From assembly GCF_002849605.1 (NCBI RefSeq), contig NZ_NPIB01000030.1, positions 1 through 52,929 on the forward strand: DNA of 52,929 bases, given 5' to 3'. The position numbers and the translations under genes were made by a program. This document shows, piece by piece, positions 52,227-52,929 of the stretch. Origin of the DNA: Photobacterium carnosum (GTDB lineage Bacteria > Pseudomonadota > Gammaproteobacteria > Enterobacterales > Vibrionaceae). Position 1 is the stretch's first letter; every line of letters starts with the position of its first letter. The notes under the pieces were generated by a model. It saw only the letters and a program-made list of their open reading frames with translations. It did not search any database and was not told the origin of the DNA.

Positions 52227-52242
52227 TGCTAAGATTTAAATT

Positions 52243-52318
52243 TGGAGCGACACACGAGGCTCGAACTCGTGACCTCAACCTTGGCAAGGTTGCGCTCTAC
52301 CAGCTGAGCTAGTGTCGC
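52243..52318 (-). tRNA. tRNA-Gly(GCC)
   Basis: A 76-nt cloverleaf with encoded CCA. Acceptor GCGACAC/GTGTCGC, D-arm TAGCTCAGCTGGTAGAGC, anticodon loop CTTGCCAAG with anticodon GCC, T-arm ACGAGTTCGAGCCTCGT. The discriminator is U before CCA, as in glycine tRNAs. Confidence 0.97.
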
Positions 52319-52345
52319 ATCACATCTCTTTTAAAAAAAGAGGAT

Positions 52346-52422
<77 letters not shown>

Positions 52423-52491
52423 TCCGATTTTCTTCACCATTAAGTTTGGTGACAACTATATCGTTCACCGCCGTAGCCATGAACTTCAATT

Positions 52492-52567
52492 TGGAGCGAC
52501 ACACGAGGCTCGAACTCGTGACCTCAACCTTGGCAAGGTTGCGCTCTACCAGCTGAGCTAGTGTCGC
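52492..52567 (-). tRNA. tRNA-Gly(GCC), second unit
   Basis: Identical in sequence to the first intact tRNA-Gly, 249 bp away; anticodon GCC, CCA encoded. Confidence 0.97.
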
Positions 52568-52593
52568 ATCACATCTCTTTTAAAAAAGAGGAT

Positions 52594-52670
<77 letters not shown>

Positions 52671-52740
52671 TCCGATTTTTCTTCACCATTAAGTTTGGTG
52701 ACAACTATATCGTTCACCGCCGTAGCCATGAACTTCAATT

Positions 52741-52816
52741 TGGAGCGACACACGAGGCTCGAACTCGTGACCTCAACCTTGGCAAGGTTGCGCTCTACCA
52801 GCTGAGCTAGTGTCGC
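52741..52816 (-). tRNA. tRNA-Gly(GCC), third unit
   Basis: Identical to the other two intact tRNA-Gly genes; third member of the 249-bp tandem series. Confidence 0.97.
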
Positions 52817-52843
52817 ATCACATCTCTTTTAAAAAAAGAGGAT

Positions 52844-52920
<77 letters not shown>

Positions 52921-52929
52921 TCCGATTTT

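Overview
The window looks like chromosomal DNA of a marine gammaproteobacterium of the Vibrionaceae, most probably Photobacterium. The 16S rRNA 5' end, the sodium-type flagellar gene motX beside purA, a DUF2780 secreted protein, the V-type cysG-cysD-cysN-SLC13-cysC-cysQ order and the AT-rich intergenic DNA all point there; the genus is inferred by eye, not by a database search. Nothing looks like a prophage, an insertion sequence or a CRISPR array. Most of the window is conserved housekeeping DNA.

Layout. 1-1047: the 5' end of a 16S rRNA gene running leftward out of the window, with its leader (boxA, hairpins) and two promoters. 1048-7955: leftward sulfate-activation operon cysG-cysD-cysN-SLC13 permease-cysC-cysQ. 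8370-14763: cpdB, a Crp/Fnr regulator, elaA, a DMT permease, the divergent pair ytfB/fklB and a DUF2780 protein. 14845-19107: leftward cysJ-cysI-cysH. Together with the first operon this covers sulfate to APS, PAPS, sulfite and sulfide, siroheme for the sulfite reductase, and PAP disposal. 19274-25282: small hypothetical gene, an outer membrane barrel, pspG with a sigma-54-type promoter, dusA, a triple-RidA fusion, a 27-codon small gene, zur and a cold-shock gene. 25374-32424: pgi, alr-dnaB, a DUF481 protein and the rpsF-priB-rpsR-rplI operon. 32733-37915: rnr-rlmB and divergent nsrR/hmp. 38007-40405: motX, purA, yjeT. 40484-49644: the tsaE-amiB-mutL-miaA-hfq-hflX-hflK-hflC superoperon. 50078-51211: queG. 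51212-51740: gene-free DNA with a cluster of DnaA boxes. 51919-52929: leftward tRNA array with three degenerate tRNA-Gly copies, then three tandem 249-bp units of tRNA-Gly(GCC) plus initiator tRNA-fMet(CAT), continuing past the right edge.

The most interesting signals lie outside the obvious genes. (1) A DnaA-box cluster sits between queG and tandem tRNA-Gly(GCC) genes, the same neighbourhood in which E. coli has its DnaA-ATP hydrolysis locus datA. (2) A 27-codon gene with its own terminator is driven by a promoter whose start region closely copies the rRNA P1 promoter in this window. (3) Three 108-bp tRNA-Gly-derived repeats with an enlarged T loop lie at the 3' end of the tRNA array. (4) A single chain carries three RidA domains, with Gln at the position of the RidA Glu120. 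(5) nnr, which usually sits between queG and tsaE, is missing and a 36-codon reading frame lies there instead.
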